A stretch of DNA of 64,000 nt from Sipunculus nudus (taxonomy: Eukaryota > Annelida > Sipuncula > Golfingiida > Sipunculidae), in assembly GCA_026874595.1 (NCBI GenBank), contig JAPPUL010000059.1, positions 20,397 to 84,396 of the forward strand, read 5' to 3'. The position numbers and the translations under genes were made by a program. The notes below the pieces were generated by a model, which did not search any database, was not told the DNA's origin, and was given only the letters and a program-made list of their open reading frames with translations. Below are positions 1-8,639 of this stretch, one piece after another. Within the stretch, counting starts at the first letter, position 1; each line of letters opens with the position of its first letter.

Positions 1-36
1 AAGTGATTGGTGCAAAATTGAGACCTGTAGAGAGAT

Positions 37-56
37 GACAGACAAACAGACAGACA
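37..56 (+). repeat. ACAGACA-rich short stretch (unit 1 example)
   Basis: Two GACAGACA blocks separated by AAA make a short imperfect microsatellite just before the 76-103 hairpin. It does not expand or contract across units; unit 6 has a G-to-T change in it (7237). Confidence 0.7.
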
Positions 57-75
57 TCCGCGACTGACCAACCAG

Positions 76-103
76 CTTGCGAAAATCGAAGATTTCCGGC
101 AAG
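76..103 (+). other. 28-nt imperfect hairpin (unit 1 example)
   Basis: Outer stem CTTGC/GCAAG (76-80 with 99-103), inner stem AAATC/GATTT (83-87 with 91-95), loop GAA, with a small internal mismatch between the stems. In units 30 and 42 T86 becomes C, replacing an A-T pair of the inner stem with a mismatch, so the inner stem is not strictly kept. Confidence 0.6.
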
Positions 104-104
104 C

Positions 105-110
105 AATAAA
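105..110 (+). promoter_or_regulatory. AATAAA hexamer (unit 1 example)
   Basis: AATAAA followed by the GT-rich stretch GTTGTGACTGTG, which looks like a plus-strand polyadenylation signal. It may be chance in AT-rich sequence; no transcript evidence can be seen here. Confidence 0.25.
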
Positions 111-146
111 GTTGTGACTGTGCCTCCGACATGTATCGTGGTATGG

Positions 147-275
147 CGAAAAACGGCGCGAGATTTGACGAGACTAACAATGTGACCCCTGAATGTGACT
201 GCGAGTGTCAGCCGCTATCCAGCGCTGCAAACCATGTGTCTGTAGCGTGAAAAATGACAGAATTATAGGCATTTC
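147..275 (+). repeat. Module D: truncated fourth sub-repeat (unit 1 example)
   Basis: The 28 bases at 147-174 match the opening 28-base box of module A (303-330) at 24 positions by hand alignment, and module B (764-791) less well. Further on, GTGAAAAATGACAGAATTA (248-266) parallels ATGAAAACTGACAGAGTTA of module B. The copy is then interrupted by the start of module A. Confidence 0.6.
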
Positions 276-285
276 TTTGAATGGT

Positions 286-291
286 CACGTG
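286..291. promoter_or_regulatory. CACGTG E-box (unit 1 example)
   Basis: Palindromic CACGTG in the context GGTCACGTG, immediately before the module A hairpin. It is a canonical bHLH-zip site, but a 6-base motif is weak evidence by itself. Confidence 0.3.
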
Positions 292-308
292 TTCTCGTTT
301 CACGAGAA
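292..308 (+). other. Perfect 7-bp hairpin at start of module A (unit 1 example)
   Basis: TTCTCGT, loop TTC, ACGAGAA: a perfect 7-bp inverted repeat with a 3-base loop. It directly precedes the conserved CGGTG box and follows the CACGTG site. No change in it was noticed in any unit. Confidence 0.7.
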
Positions 309-465
309 ACGGTGGGAGATATGACGAGACTTGCGATTGAATGGCTTAGAACTAGAGGGATGCTGTCTAACGGCAAAAACCAGACCTGTCTATCGCAAAT
401 ATCAACAGAGATAGAAGCTGGAAAACTCCGAATTTTCAGATTGTCAAGTTTTACCCCAAAATTTG

Positions 466-479
466 GTAACCATGGTAAC
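466..479. promoter_or_regulatory. RFX X-box-like palindrome, first (unit 1 example)
   Basis: GTAACCATGGTAAC fits the X-box pattern GT-H-N-CC-AT-R-G-N-AAC bound by RFX-family factors in animals. It is an imperfect palindrome centred on CCATGG. Unit 7 has GCAACC in its left half. Function is inferred from the motif only. Confidence 0.45.
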
Positions 480-539
480 GGCAGCACGAAGCAACATGTG
501 CGAAGGGATAGGCCAATGTTCCTAGTTTCAGATACGACC

Positions 540-550
540 AAAAAAAAAAA
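540..550 (+). repeat. Poly-A tract, 10-12 A (unit 1 example, 11 A)
   Basis: Length is 12 in units 2 and 3; 10 in units 4, 5, 9, 30, 33, 34, 36, 40, 41 and 42; 11 in all others. Replication slippage is the natural cause. The tract sits inside the longest apparent open frames and shifts them, which argues strongly against their being genes. Confidence 0.95.
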
Positions 551-614
551 TGGTGTCACGTTTAATATTTTTTGAGATATTGCAGAAAAATGATATGTTA
601 CAGTGTTTCAGGTA

Positions 615-633
615 CCACGCCCCCTGGTGGCTA
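615..633 (-). promoter_or_regulatory. CTCF-like motif, site A (unit 1 example)
   Basis: Minus strand reads TAGCCACCAGGGGGCGTGG. The core CCACCAGGGGGCG agrees with the bilaterian CTCF consensus as I remember it; only the second position and the last three bases differ from the usual 19-mer. It lies near the end of module A and is present in all 45 units. Binding is not shown by sequence alone. Confidence 0.5.
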
Positions 634-753
634 TTTCCAAAAAAATGAAAAACTGATTTCGAGATATTTATAAATAACACAAAATATATCAATTTCAAAG
701 CCATTGTTAAAAAAATGCAACCTGTAGGTCATATTTAATGAAATCTCGAAGAC

Positions 754-768
754 TCTCGTTTGACGAGA
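754..768 (+). other. Perfect 6-bp hairpin at start of module B (unit 1 example)
   Basis: TCTCGT, loop TTG, ACGAGA. Equivalent to the module A hairpin; apart from the outermost pair, the only difference is the last loop base (C in A, G in B), so the stem has survived the divergence of the modules. Confidence 0.65.
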
Positions 769-1072
769 AACGGTGCGAGATTTTGCAAGATTTTTGATTG
801 GATCACCGAGAACTCACCAAGGGCTACAAGATGCAAAAAAATTGACCTCTCCAGCATGAAAACTGACAGAGTTAGAAGCTGAAAACTGCATATTTTCAAA
901 ATTAAAAAGTTTTACCCCAAAAATAGAGAAATCTGGCAATAGCGCACTTTGGCAACTATGCGCCAAAATAAGCCCATGGACCCCAGTTGAAGGGTGCTGC
1001 GATGGAAATGGCCCAATGTTTAATAGTTCTGGAGGTATAGCACCAAAACAAATTTTCATGTTTTTTCATCTG

Positions 1073-1091
1073 CAACGCCCCCTGGCGGCCA
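1073..1091 (-). promoter_or_regulatory. CTCF-like motif, site B (unit 1 example)
   Basis: Minus strand reads TGGCCGCCAGGGGGCGTTG, matching the remembered 19-base CTCF consensus at about 16 positions, including the AGGGGGCG core. Same orientation as site A, 458 bp away, in the equivalent place of module B. Present in 44 units; unit 21 has one change (29854), which still fits the looser consensus. Confidence 0.5.
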
Positions 1092-1097
1092 TTTCCA

Positions 1098-1103
1098 AAA
1101 TCT
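1098..1103. other. Type-diagnostic site (AAATCT in type 1, AGATCT in type 2)
   Basis: In unit 1 this reads AAATCT. In units 8, 10-12, 14-25, 27, 28, 31 and 44 the second base is G, making the palindrome AGATCT (a BglII site). It separates the two main haplotypes: 24 of the 44 scorable units are type 1 and 20 are type 2. Confidence 0.9.
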
Positions 1104-1199
1104 GGAAAAACAATTTCGAGATATTCTTGTGTTACATAAAATATCTCAGAATCAGTACGATTGCTGCAGATTTGAAAAATATCACGAAATCCCATGATT

Positions 1200-1290
1200 C
1201 CTCCCCAAGAAAATGTAACCATGGTAACGGCAAATTTAAGTGAGCTACATGTCAAAAGAAAGGCCTTGGAATGCCGATTAAAATGAGCCA
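1200..1290 (+). repeat. Module C: partial third sub-repeat (unit 1 example)
   Basis: CCCCAAGAAAATGTAACC, then ATGGTAACGG, then a CTACATGTCAAAAGAAAGGC stretch. This tracks module A from CCCCAAAATTTGGTAACC through CAACATGTGCGAAGGG and GGCCAATG. It is a fragment from the middle of the ancestral element; similarity fades after about 1290. Confidence 0.65.
1215..1228. promoter_or_regulatory. RFX X-box-like palindrome, second (unit 1 example)
   Basis: The same 14 bases, GTAACCATGGTAAC, in module C. Sequence to the left and right has diverged clearly from module A while these 14 bases are identical. Confidence 0.45.
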
Positions 1291-1343
1291 TGTCTGAAGT
1301 GGCTATGACGAATGGTAATGGAGATATGAAGAAAAGAGCACTT

Positions 1344-1497
1344 TAGGAACTTTTGATGACCTTGACCTTTGACCTATATTGACCAAAAACAATAGGCTTC
1401 TTGCATTTTAGATTATCTATAAAGTGTGTAAGTTTGAAAGTGATTGGTGCAAAATTGAGACCTGTAGAGAGATGACAGACAAACAGACAGACATCCG
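1344..1497 (+). mobile_element. Transposon-like tail spanning the unit junction (example)
   Basis: Runs from the TGACCT cluster through an AATAGGCTTCTTGC stretch and AGTTTGAAAGTGATTGGTGC to the ACAGACA-rich stretch of the next unit. I know this order of words (TGACCT run, AATAGGCTTCTT, AAGTTTGAA..TTGG, repeated ACAGACA) from non-autonomous interspersed repeats of marine invertebrates; that is memory, not a search. No terminal inverted repeat, target-site duplication or transposase is visible, so the element class cannot be named, and the segment may simply be part of the satellite. Confidence 0.4.
1357..1375 (-). promoter_or_regulatory. TGACCT cluster: nuclear-receptor half-sites (unit 1 example)
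   Basis: Three TGACCT hexamers: 1357-1362 and 1363-1368 abut, and 1370-1375 follows after one base. Read on the minus strand this is AGGTCA-A-AGGTCA (a DR1 arrangement) followed directly by another AGGTCA, which also yields TCAAGGTCA, the extended half-site of the NR5A/ERR families. Ten units (3, 4, 6, 7, 9, 13, 26, 29, 30, 41) have a fourth hexamer. The motif match is direct; that any receptor binds it is inference, and a simple hexamer repeat is the plain alternative. Confidence 0.45.
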
Positions 1498-2875
1498 CGA
1501 CTGACCAACCAGCTTGCGAAAATCGAAGATTTCCGGCAAGCAATAAAGTTGTGACTGTGCCTCCGACATGTATCGTGGTATGGCGAAAAACGGCGCGAGA
1601 TTTGACGAGACTAACAATGTGACCCCTGAATGTGACTGCGAGTGTCAGCCGCTATCCAGCGCTGCAAACCATGTGTCTGTAGCGTGAAAAATGACAGAAT
1701 TATAGGCATTTCTTTGAATGGTCACGTGTTCTCGTTTCACGAGAAACGGTGGGAGATATGACGAGACTTGCGATTGAATGGCTTAGAACTAGAGGGATGC
1801 TGTCTAACGGCAAAAACCAGACCTGTCTATCGCAAATATCAACAGAGATAGAAGCTGGAAAACTCCGAATTTTCAGATTGTCAAGTTTTACCCCAAAATT
1901 TGGTAACCATGGTAACGGCAGCACGAAGCAACATGTGCGAAGGGATAGGCCAATGTTCCTAGTTTCAGATACGACCAAAAAAAAAAAATGGTGTCACGTT
2001 TAATATTTTTTGAGATATTGCAGAAAAATGATATGTTACAGTGTTTCAGGTACCACGCCCCCTGGTGGCTATTTCCAAAAAAATGAAAAACTGATTTCGA
2101 GATATTTATAAATAACACAAAATATATCAATTTCAAAGCCATTGTTAAAAAAATGCAACCTGTAGGTCATATTTAATGAAATCTCGAAGACTCTCGTTTG
2201 ACGAGAAACGGTGCGAGATTTTGCAAGATTTTTGATTGGATCACCGAGAACTCACCAAGGGCTACAAGATGCAAAAAAATTGACCTCTCCAGCATGAAAA
2301 CTGACAGAGTTAGAAGCTGAAAACTGCATATTTTCAAAATTAAAAAGTTTTACCCCAAAAATAGAGAAATCTGGCAATAGCGCACTTTGGCAACTATGCG
2401 CCAAAATAAGCCCATGGACCCCAGTTGAAGGGTGCTGCGATGGAAATGGCCCAATGTTTAATAGTTCTGGAGGTATAGCACCAAAACAAATTTTCATGTT
2501 TTTTCATCTGCAACGCCCCCTGGCGGCCATTTCCAAAATCTGGAAAAACAATTTCGAGATATTCTTGTGTTACATAAAATATCTCAGAATCAGTACGATT
2601 GCTGCAGATTTGAAAAATATCACGAAATCCCATGATTCCTCCCCAAGAAAATGTAACCATGGTAACGGCAAATTTAAGTGAGCTACATGTCAAAAGAAAG
2701 GCCTTGGAATGCCGATTAAAATGAGCCATGTCTGAAGTGGCTATGACGAATGGTAATGGAGATATGAAGAAAAGAGCACTTTAGGAACTTTTGATGACCT
2801 TGACCTTTGACCTATATTGACCAAAAACAATAGGCTTCTTGCATTTTAGATTATCTATAAAGTGTGTAAGTTTGA
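1438..2875 (+). repeat. Satellite unit 2, type 1, 12-A tract
   Basis: 1,438 bp. The A tract is 12 long, which accounts for the one extra base over unit 1; otherwise it matches unit 1 at all markers. Confidence 0.98.
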
Positions 2876-4319
2876 AAGTGATTGGTGCAAAATTGAGACC
2901 TGTAGAGAGATGACAGACAAACAGACAGACATCCGCGACTGACCAACCAGCTTGCGAAAATCGAAGATTTCCGGCAAGCAATAAAGTTGTGACTGTGCCT
3001 CCGACATGTATCGTGGTATGGCGAAAAACGGCGCGAGATTTGACGAGACTAACAATGTGACCCCTGAATGTGACTGCGAGTGTCAGCCGCTATCCAGCGC
3101 TGCAAACCATGTGTCTGTAGCGTGAAAAATGACAGAATTATAGGCATTTCTTTGAATGGTCACGTGTTCTCGTTTCACGAGAAACGGTGGGAGATATGAC
3201 GAGACTTGCGATTGAATGGCTTAGAACTAGAGGGATGCTGTCTAACGGCAAAAACCAGACCTGTCTATCGCAAATATCAACAGAGATAGAAGCTGGAAAA
3301 CTCCGAATTTTCAGATTGTCAAGTTTTACCCCAAAATTTGGTAACCATGGTAACGGCAGCACGAAGCAACATGTGCGAAGGGATAGGCCAATGTTCCTAG
3401 TTTCAGATACGACCAAAAAAAAAAAATGGTGTCACGTTTAATATTTTTTGAGATATTGCAGAAAAATGATATGTTACAGTGTTTCAGGTACCACGCCCCC
3501 TGGTGGCTATTTCCAAAAAAATGAAAAACTGATTTCGAGATATTTATAAATAACACAAAATATATCAATTTCAAAGCCATTGTTAAAAAAATGCAACCTG
3601 TAGGTCATATTTAATGAAATCTCGAAGACTCTCGTTTGACGAGAAACGGTGCGAGATTTTGCAAGATTTTTGATTGGATCACCGAGAACTCACCAAGGGC
3701 TACAAGATGCAAAAAAATTGACCTCTCCAGCATGAAAACTGACAGAGTTAGAAGCTGAAAACTGCATATTTTCAAAATTAAAAAGTTTTACCCCAAAAAT
3801 AGAGAAATCTGGCAATAGCGCACTTTGGCAACTATGCGCCAAAATAAGCCCATGGACCCCAGTTGAAGGGTGCTGCGATGGAAATGGCCCAATGTTTAAT
3901 AGTTCTGGAGGTATAGCACCAAAACAAATTTTCATGTTTTTTCATCTGCAACGCCCCCTGGCGGCCATTTCCAAAATCTGGAAAAACAATTTCGAGATAT
4001 TCTTGTGTTACATAAAATATCTCAGAATCAGTACGATTGCTGCAGATTTGAAAAATATCACGAAATCCCATGATTCCTCCCCAAGAAAATGTAACCATGG
4101 TAACGGCAAATTTAAGTGAGCTACATGTCAAAAGAAAGGCCTTGGAATGCCGATTAAAATGAGCCATGTCTGAAGTGGCTATGACGAATGGTAATGGAGA
4201 TATGAAGAAAAGAGCACTTTAGGAACTTTTGATGACCTTGACCTTGACCTTTGACCTATATTGACCAAAAACAATAGGCTTCTTGCATTTTAGATTATCT
4301 ATAAAGTGTGTAAGTTTGA
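2876..4319 (+). repeat. Satellite unit 3, type 1, longest unit
   Basis: 1,444 bp, the longest copy: a 12-A tract plus a fourth TGACCT hexamer. Only units 2 and 3 have 12 A. Confidence 0.98.
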
Positions 4320-5761
4320 AAGTGATTGGTGCAAAATTGAGACCTGTAGAGAGATGACAGACAAACAGACAGACATCCGCGACTGACCAACCAGCTTGCG
4401 AAAATCGAAGATTTCCGGCAAGCAATAAAGTTGTGACTGTGCCTCCGACATGTATCGTGGTATGGCGAAAAACGGCGCGAGATTTGACGAGACTAACAAT
4501 GTGACCCCTGAATGTGACTGTGAGTGTCAGCCGCTATCCAGCGCTGCAAACCATGTGTCTGTAGCGTGAAAAATGACAGAATTATAGGCATTTCTTTGAA
4601 TGGTCACGTGTTCTCGTTTCACGAGAAACGGTGGGAGATATGACGAGACTTGCGATTGAATGGCTTAGAACTAGAGGGATGCTGTCTAACGGCAAAAACC
4701 AGACCTGTCTATCGCAAATATCAACAGAGATAGAAGCTGGAAAACTCCGAATTTTCAGATTGTCAAGTTTTACCCCAAAATTTGGTAACCATGGTAACGG
4801 CAGCACGAAGCAACATGTGCGAAGGGATAGGCCAATGTTCCTAGTTTCAGATACGACCAAAAAAAAAATGGTGTCACGTTTAATATTTTTTGAGATATTG
4901 CAGAAAAATGATATGTTACAGTGTTTCAGGTACCACGCCCCCTGGTGGCTATTTCCAAAAAAATGAAAAACTGATTTCGAGATATTTATAAATAACACAA
5001 AATATATCAATTTCAAAGCCATTGTTAAAAAAATGCAACCTGTAGGTCATATTTAATGAAATCTCGAAGACTCTCGTTTGACGAGAAACGGTGCGAGATT
5101 TTGCAAGATTTTTGATTGGATCACCGAGAACTCACCAAGGGCTACAAGATGCAAAAAAATTGACCTCTCCAGCATGAAAACTGACAGAGTTAGAAGCTGA
5201 AAACTGCATATTTTCAAAATTAAAAAGTTTTACCCCAAAAATAGAGAAATCTGGCAATAGCGCACTTTGGCAACTATGCGCCAAAATAAGCCCATGGACC
5301 CCAGTTGAAGGGTGCTGCGATGGAAATGGCCCAATGTTTAATAGTTCTGGAGGTATAGCACCAAAACAAATTTTCATGTTTTTTCATCTGCAACGCCCCC
5401 TGGCGGCCATTTCCAAAATCTGGAAAAACAATTTCGAGATATTCTTGTGTTACATAAAATATCTCAGAATCAGTACGATTGCTGCAGATTTGAAAAATAT
5501 CACGAAATCCCATGATTCCTCCCCAAGAAAATGTAACCATGGTAACGGCAAATTTAAGTGAGCTACATGTCAAAAGAAAGGCCTTGGAATGCCGATTAAA
5601 ATGAGCCATGTCTGAAGTGGCTATGACGAATGGTAATGGAGATATGAAGAAAAGAGCACTTTAGGAACTTTTGATGACCTTGACCTTGACCTTTGACCTA
5701 TATTGACCAAAAACAATAGGCTTCTTGCATTTTAGATTATCTATAAAGTGTGTAAGTTTGA
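4320..5761 (+). repeat. Satellite unit 4, type 1, T202
   Basis: 1,442 bp. Ten-A tract and four TGACCT. C202 is replaced by T (at 4521), a rare variant otherwise seen only in units 30, 41 and 42. Confidence 0.98.
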
Positions 5762-7196
5762 AAGTGATTGGTGCAAAATTGAGACCTGTAGAGAGATGAC
5801 AGACAAACAGACAGACATCCGCGACTGACCAACCAGCTTGCGAAAATCGAAGATTTCCGGCAAGCAATAAAGTTGTGACTGTGCCTCCGACATGTATCGT
5901 GGTATGGCGAAAAACGGCGCGAGATTTGACGAGACTAACAATGTGACCCCTGAATGTGACTGCGAGTGTCAGCCGCTATCCAGCGCTGCAAACCATGTGT
6001 CTGTAGCGTGAAAAATGACAGAATTATAGGCATTTCTTTGAATGGTCACGTGTTCTCGTTTCACGAGAAACGGTGGGAGATATGACGAGACTTGCGATTG
6101 AATGGCTTAGAACTAGAGGGATGCTGTCTAACGGCAAAAACCAGACCTGTCTATCGCAAATATCAACAGAGATAGAAGCTGGAAAACTCCGAATTTTCAG
6201 ATTGTCAAGTTTTACCCCAAAATTTGGTAACCATGGTAACGGCAGCACGAAGCAACATGTGCGAAGGGATAGGCCAATGTTCCTAGTTTCAGATACGACC
6301 AAAAAAAAAATGGTGTCACGTTTAATATTTTTTGAGATATTGCAGAAAAATGATATGTTACAGTGTTTCAGGTACCACGCCCCCTGGTGGCTATTTCCAA
6401 AAAAATGAAAAACTGATTTCGAGATATTTATAAATAACACAAAATATATCAATTTCAAAGCCATTGTTAAAAAAATGCAACCTGTAGGTCATATTTAATG
6501 AAATCTCGAAGACTCTCGTTTGACGAGAAACGGTGCGAGATTTTGCAAGATTTTTGATTGGATCACCGAGAACTCACCAAGGGCTACAAGATGCAAAAAA
6601 ATTGACCTCTCCAGCATGAAAACTGACAGAGTTAGAAGCTGAAAACTGCATATTTTCAAAATTAAAAAGTTTTACCCCAAAAATAGAGAAATCTGGCAAT
6701 AGCGCACTTTGGCAACTATGCGCCAAAATAAGCCCATGGACCCCAGTTGAAGGGTGCTGCGATGGAAATGGCCCAATGTTTAATAGTTCTGGAGGTATAG
6801 CACCAAAACAAATTTTCATGTTTTTTCATCTGCAACGCCCCCTGGCGGCCATTTCCAAAATCTGGAAAAACAATTTCGAGATATTCTTGTGTTACATAAA
6901 ATATCTCAGAATCAGTACGATTGCTGCAGATTTGAAAAATATCACGAAATCCCATGATTCCTCCCCAAGAAAATGTAACCATGGTAACGGCAAATTTAAG
7001 TGAGCTACATGTCAAAGAAAGGCCTTGGAATGCCGATTAAAATGAGCCATGTCTGAAGTGGCTATGACGAATGGTAATGGAGATATGAAGAAAAGAGCAC
7101 TTTAGGAACTTTTGATGACCTTGACCTTTGACCTATATTGACCAAAAACAATAGGCTTCTTGCATTTTAGATTATCTATAAAGTGTGTAAGTTTGA
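5762..7196 (+). repeat. Satellite unit 5, type 1, 1-bp deletion
   Basis: 1,435 bp. Ten-A tract, three TGACCT, and AAA instead of AAAA at the 1254-1257 marker. First unit of the window with that deletion. Confidence 0.98.
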
Positions 7197-8639
7197 AAGT
7201 GATTGGTGCAAAATTGAGACCTGTAGAGAGATGACATACAAACAGACAGACATCCGCGACTGACCAACCAGCTTGCGAAAATCGAAGATTTCCGGCAAGC
7301 AATAAAGTTGTGACTGTGCCTCCGACATGTATCGTGGTATGGCGAAAAACGGCGCGAGATTTGACGAGACTAACAATGTGACCCCTGAATGTGACTGCGA
7401 GTGTCAGCCGCTATCCAGCGCTGCAAACCATGTGTCTGTAGCGTGAAAAATGACAGAATTATAGGCATTTCTTTGAATGGTCACGTGTTCTCGTTTCACG
7501 AGAAACGGTGGGAGATATGACGAGACTTGCGATTGAATGGCTTAGAACTAGAGGGATGCTGTCTAACGGCAAAAACCAGACCTGTCTATCGCAAATATCA
7601 ACAGAGATAGAAGCTGGAAAACTCCGAATTTTCAGATTGTCAAGTTTTACCCCAAAATTTGGTAACCATGGTAACGGCAGCACGAAGCAACATGTGCGAA
7701 GGGATAGGCCAATGTTCCTAGTTTCAGATACGACCAAAAAAAAAAATGGTGTCACGTTTAATATTTTTTGAGATATTGCAGAAAAATGATATGTTACAGT
7801 GTTTCAGGTACCACGCCCCCTGGTGGCTATTTCCAAAAAAATGAAAAACTGATTTCGAGATATTTATAAATAACACAAAATATATCAATTTCAAAGCCAT
7901 TGTTAAAAAAATGCAACCTGTAGGTCATATTTAATGAAATCTCGAAGACTCTCGTTTGACGAGAAACGGTGCGAGATTTTGCAAGATTTTTGATTGGATC
8001 ACCGAGAACTCACCAAGGGCTACAAGATGCAAAAAAATTGACCTCTCCAGCATGAAAACTGACAGAGTTAGAAGCTGAAAACTGCATATTTTCAAAATTA
8101 AAAAGTTTTACCCCAAAAATAGAGAAATCTGGCAATAGCGCACTTTGGCAACTATGCGCCAAAATAAGCCCATGGACCCCAGTTGAAGGGTGCTGCGATG
8201 GAAATGGCCCAATGTTTAATAGTTCTGGAGGTATAGCACCAAAACAAATTTTCATGTTTTTTCATCTGCAACGCCCCCTGGCGGCCATTTCCAAAATCTG
8301 GAAAAACAATTTCGAGATATTCTTGTGTTACATAAAATATCTCAGAATCAGTACGATTGCTGCAGATTTGAAAAATATCACGAAATCCCATGATTCCTCC
8401 CCAAGAAAATGTAACCATGGTAACGGCAAATTTAAGTGAGCTACATGTCAAAAGAAAGGCCTTGGAATGCCGATTAAAATGAGCCATGTCTGAAGTGGCT
8501 ATGACGAATGGTAATGGAGATATGAAGAAAAGAGCACTTTAGGAACTTTTGATGACCTTGACCTTGACCTTTGACCTATATTGACCAAAAACAATAGGCT
8601 TCTTGCATTTTAGATTATCTATAAAGTGTGTAAGTTTGA
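7197..8639 (+). repeat. Satellite unit 6, type 1
   Basis: 1,443 bp. Eleven-A tract and four TGACCT. Private G-to-T change at 7237 inside the ACAGACA-rich stretch. Confidence 0.98.

Larger units (their letters stand above)
292..753 (+). repeat. Module A: full ancestral sub-repeat (unit 1 example)
   Basis: A 462-bp sub-repeat with, in order: a 17-nt hairpin, the box CGAGAAACGGTG (303-314), AGATAGAAGCTGGAAAACT (409-427), TTTTACCCC (450-458), an X-box-like palindrome, GGCCAATGTT (511-520), the A tract, the CTCF-like site and GAGATATTTATAAATAACAC (661-680). Module B repeats most of this order about 460 bp later with heavy divergence, so the two are paralogous blocks inside each unit. Boundaries are set by the start of the two hairpins and are good to within some tens of bases. 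Confidence 0.85.
754..1175 (+). repeat. Module B: diverged paralogue of module A (unit 1 example)
   Basis: Opens with the hairpin TCTCGT-TTG-ACGAGA and the box CGAGAAACGGTG (764-775). Continues with GAGTTAGAAGCTGAAAACT (869-887), TTTTACCCC, GGCCCAATGTTTA, the second CTCF-like site and GAGATATTCTTGTGTTACAT (1118-1137). Spacing to the module A landmarks is 458-465 bp for most of them. The X-box-like palindrome expected after TTTTACCCC is missing; unrelated sequence stands in its place. The right end is not sharply defined. Confidence 0.8.
1..1437 (+). repeat. Satellite unit 1, type 1 (reference unit)
   Basis: 1,437 bp. Eleven-A tract, three TGACCT, four A at 1254-1257, T1306. It carries no private variant that I noticed and is used here as the coordinate reference. 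The sub-features annotated in it recur in every unit. Confidence 0.98.

Noticed and set aside
292-308. Heat-shock element
   Set aside because: The TTC and GAG triplets are not in the required alternating GAA/TTC five-base spacing.
292-330. CENP-B box, which would support a centromeric satellite
   Set aside because: No TTCG-N4-A-NN-CGGG pattern was found by eye on either strand; the CGAGAAACGG box only superficially resembles part of it.
263-559. Repeated minus-strand frames of 66-146 codons in every unit as protein genes
   Set aside because: They recur only because the DNA recurs. The A tract (10-12), the 1-bp AAAA/AAA change and the 7-bp deletion shift or truncate them freely, several overlap on both strands, and none shows a domain or signal I recognise.
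312-575. Plus-strand frames of 75-111 codons as genes
   Set aside because: They lie opposite the minus-strand frames, change their C-terminus with A-tract length, and lack any recognisable family or supporting gene structure.
664-676. TATA box (TATAAATA) as a promoter
   Set aside because: It matches the hexamer-level consensus but sits in AT-rich sequence with no open frame or initiator placed to use it.
1-1437. Ribosomal RNA, 5S, histone or snRNA gene cluster
   Set aside because: No rRNA, tRNA, histone or snRNA sequence was recognised in the unit, and no convincing pol III A/B box pair was seen.
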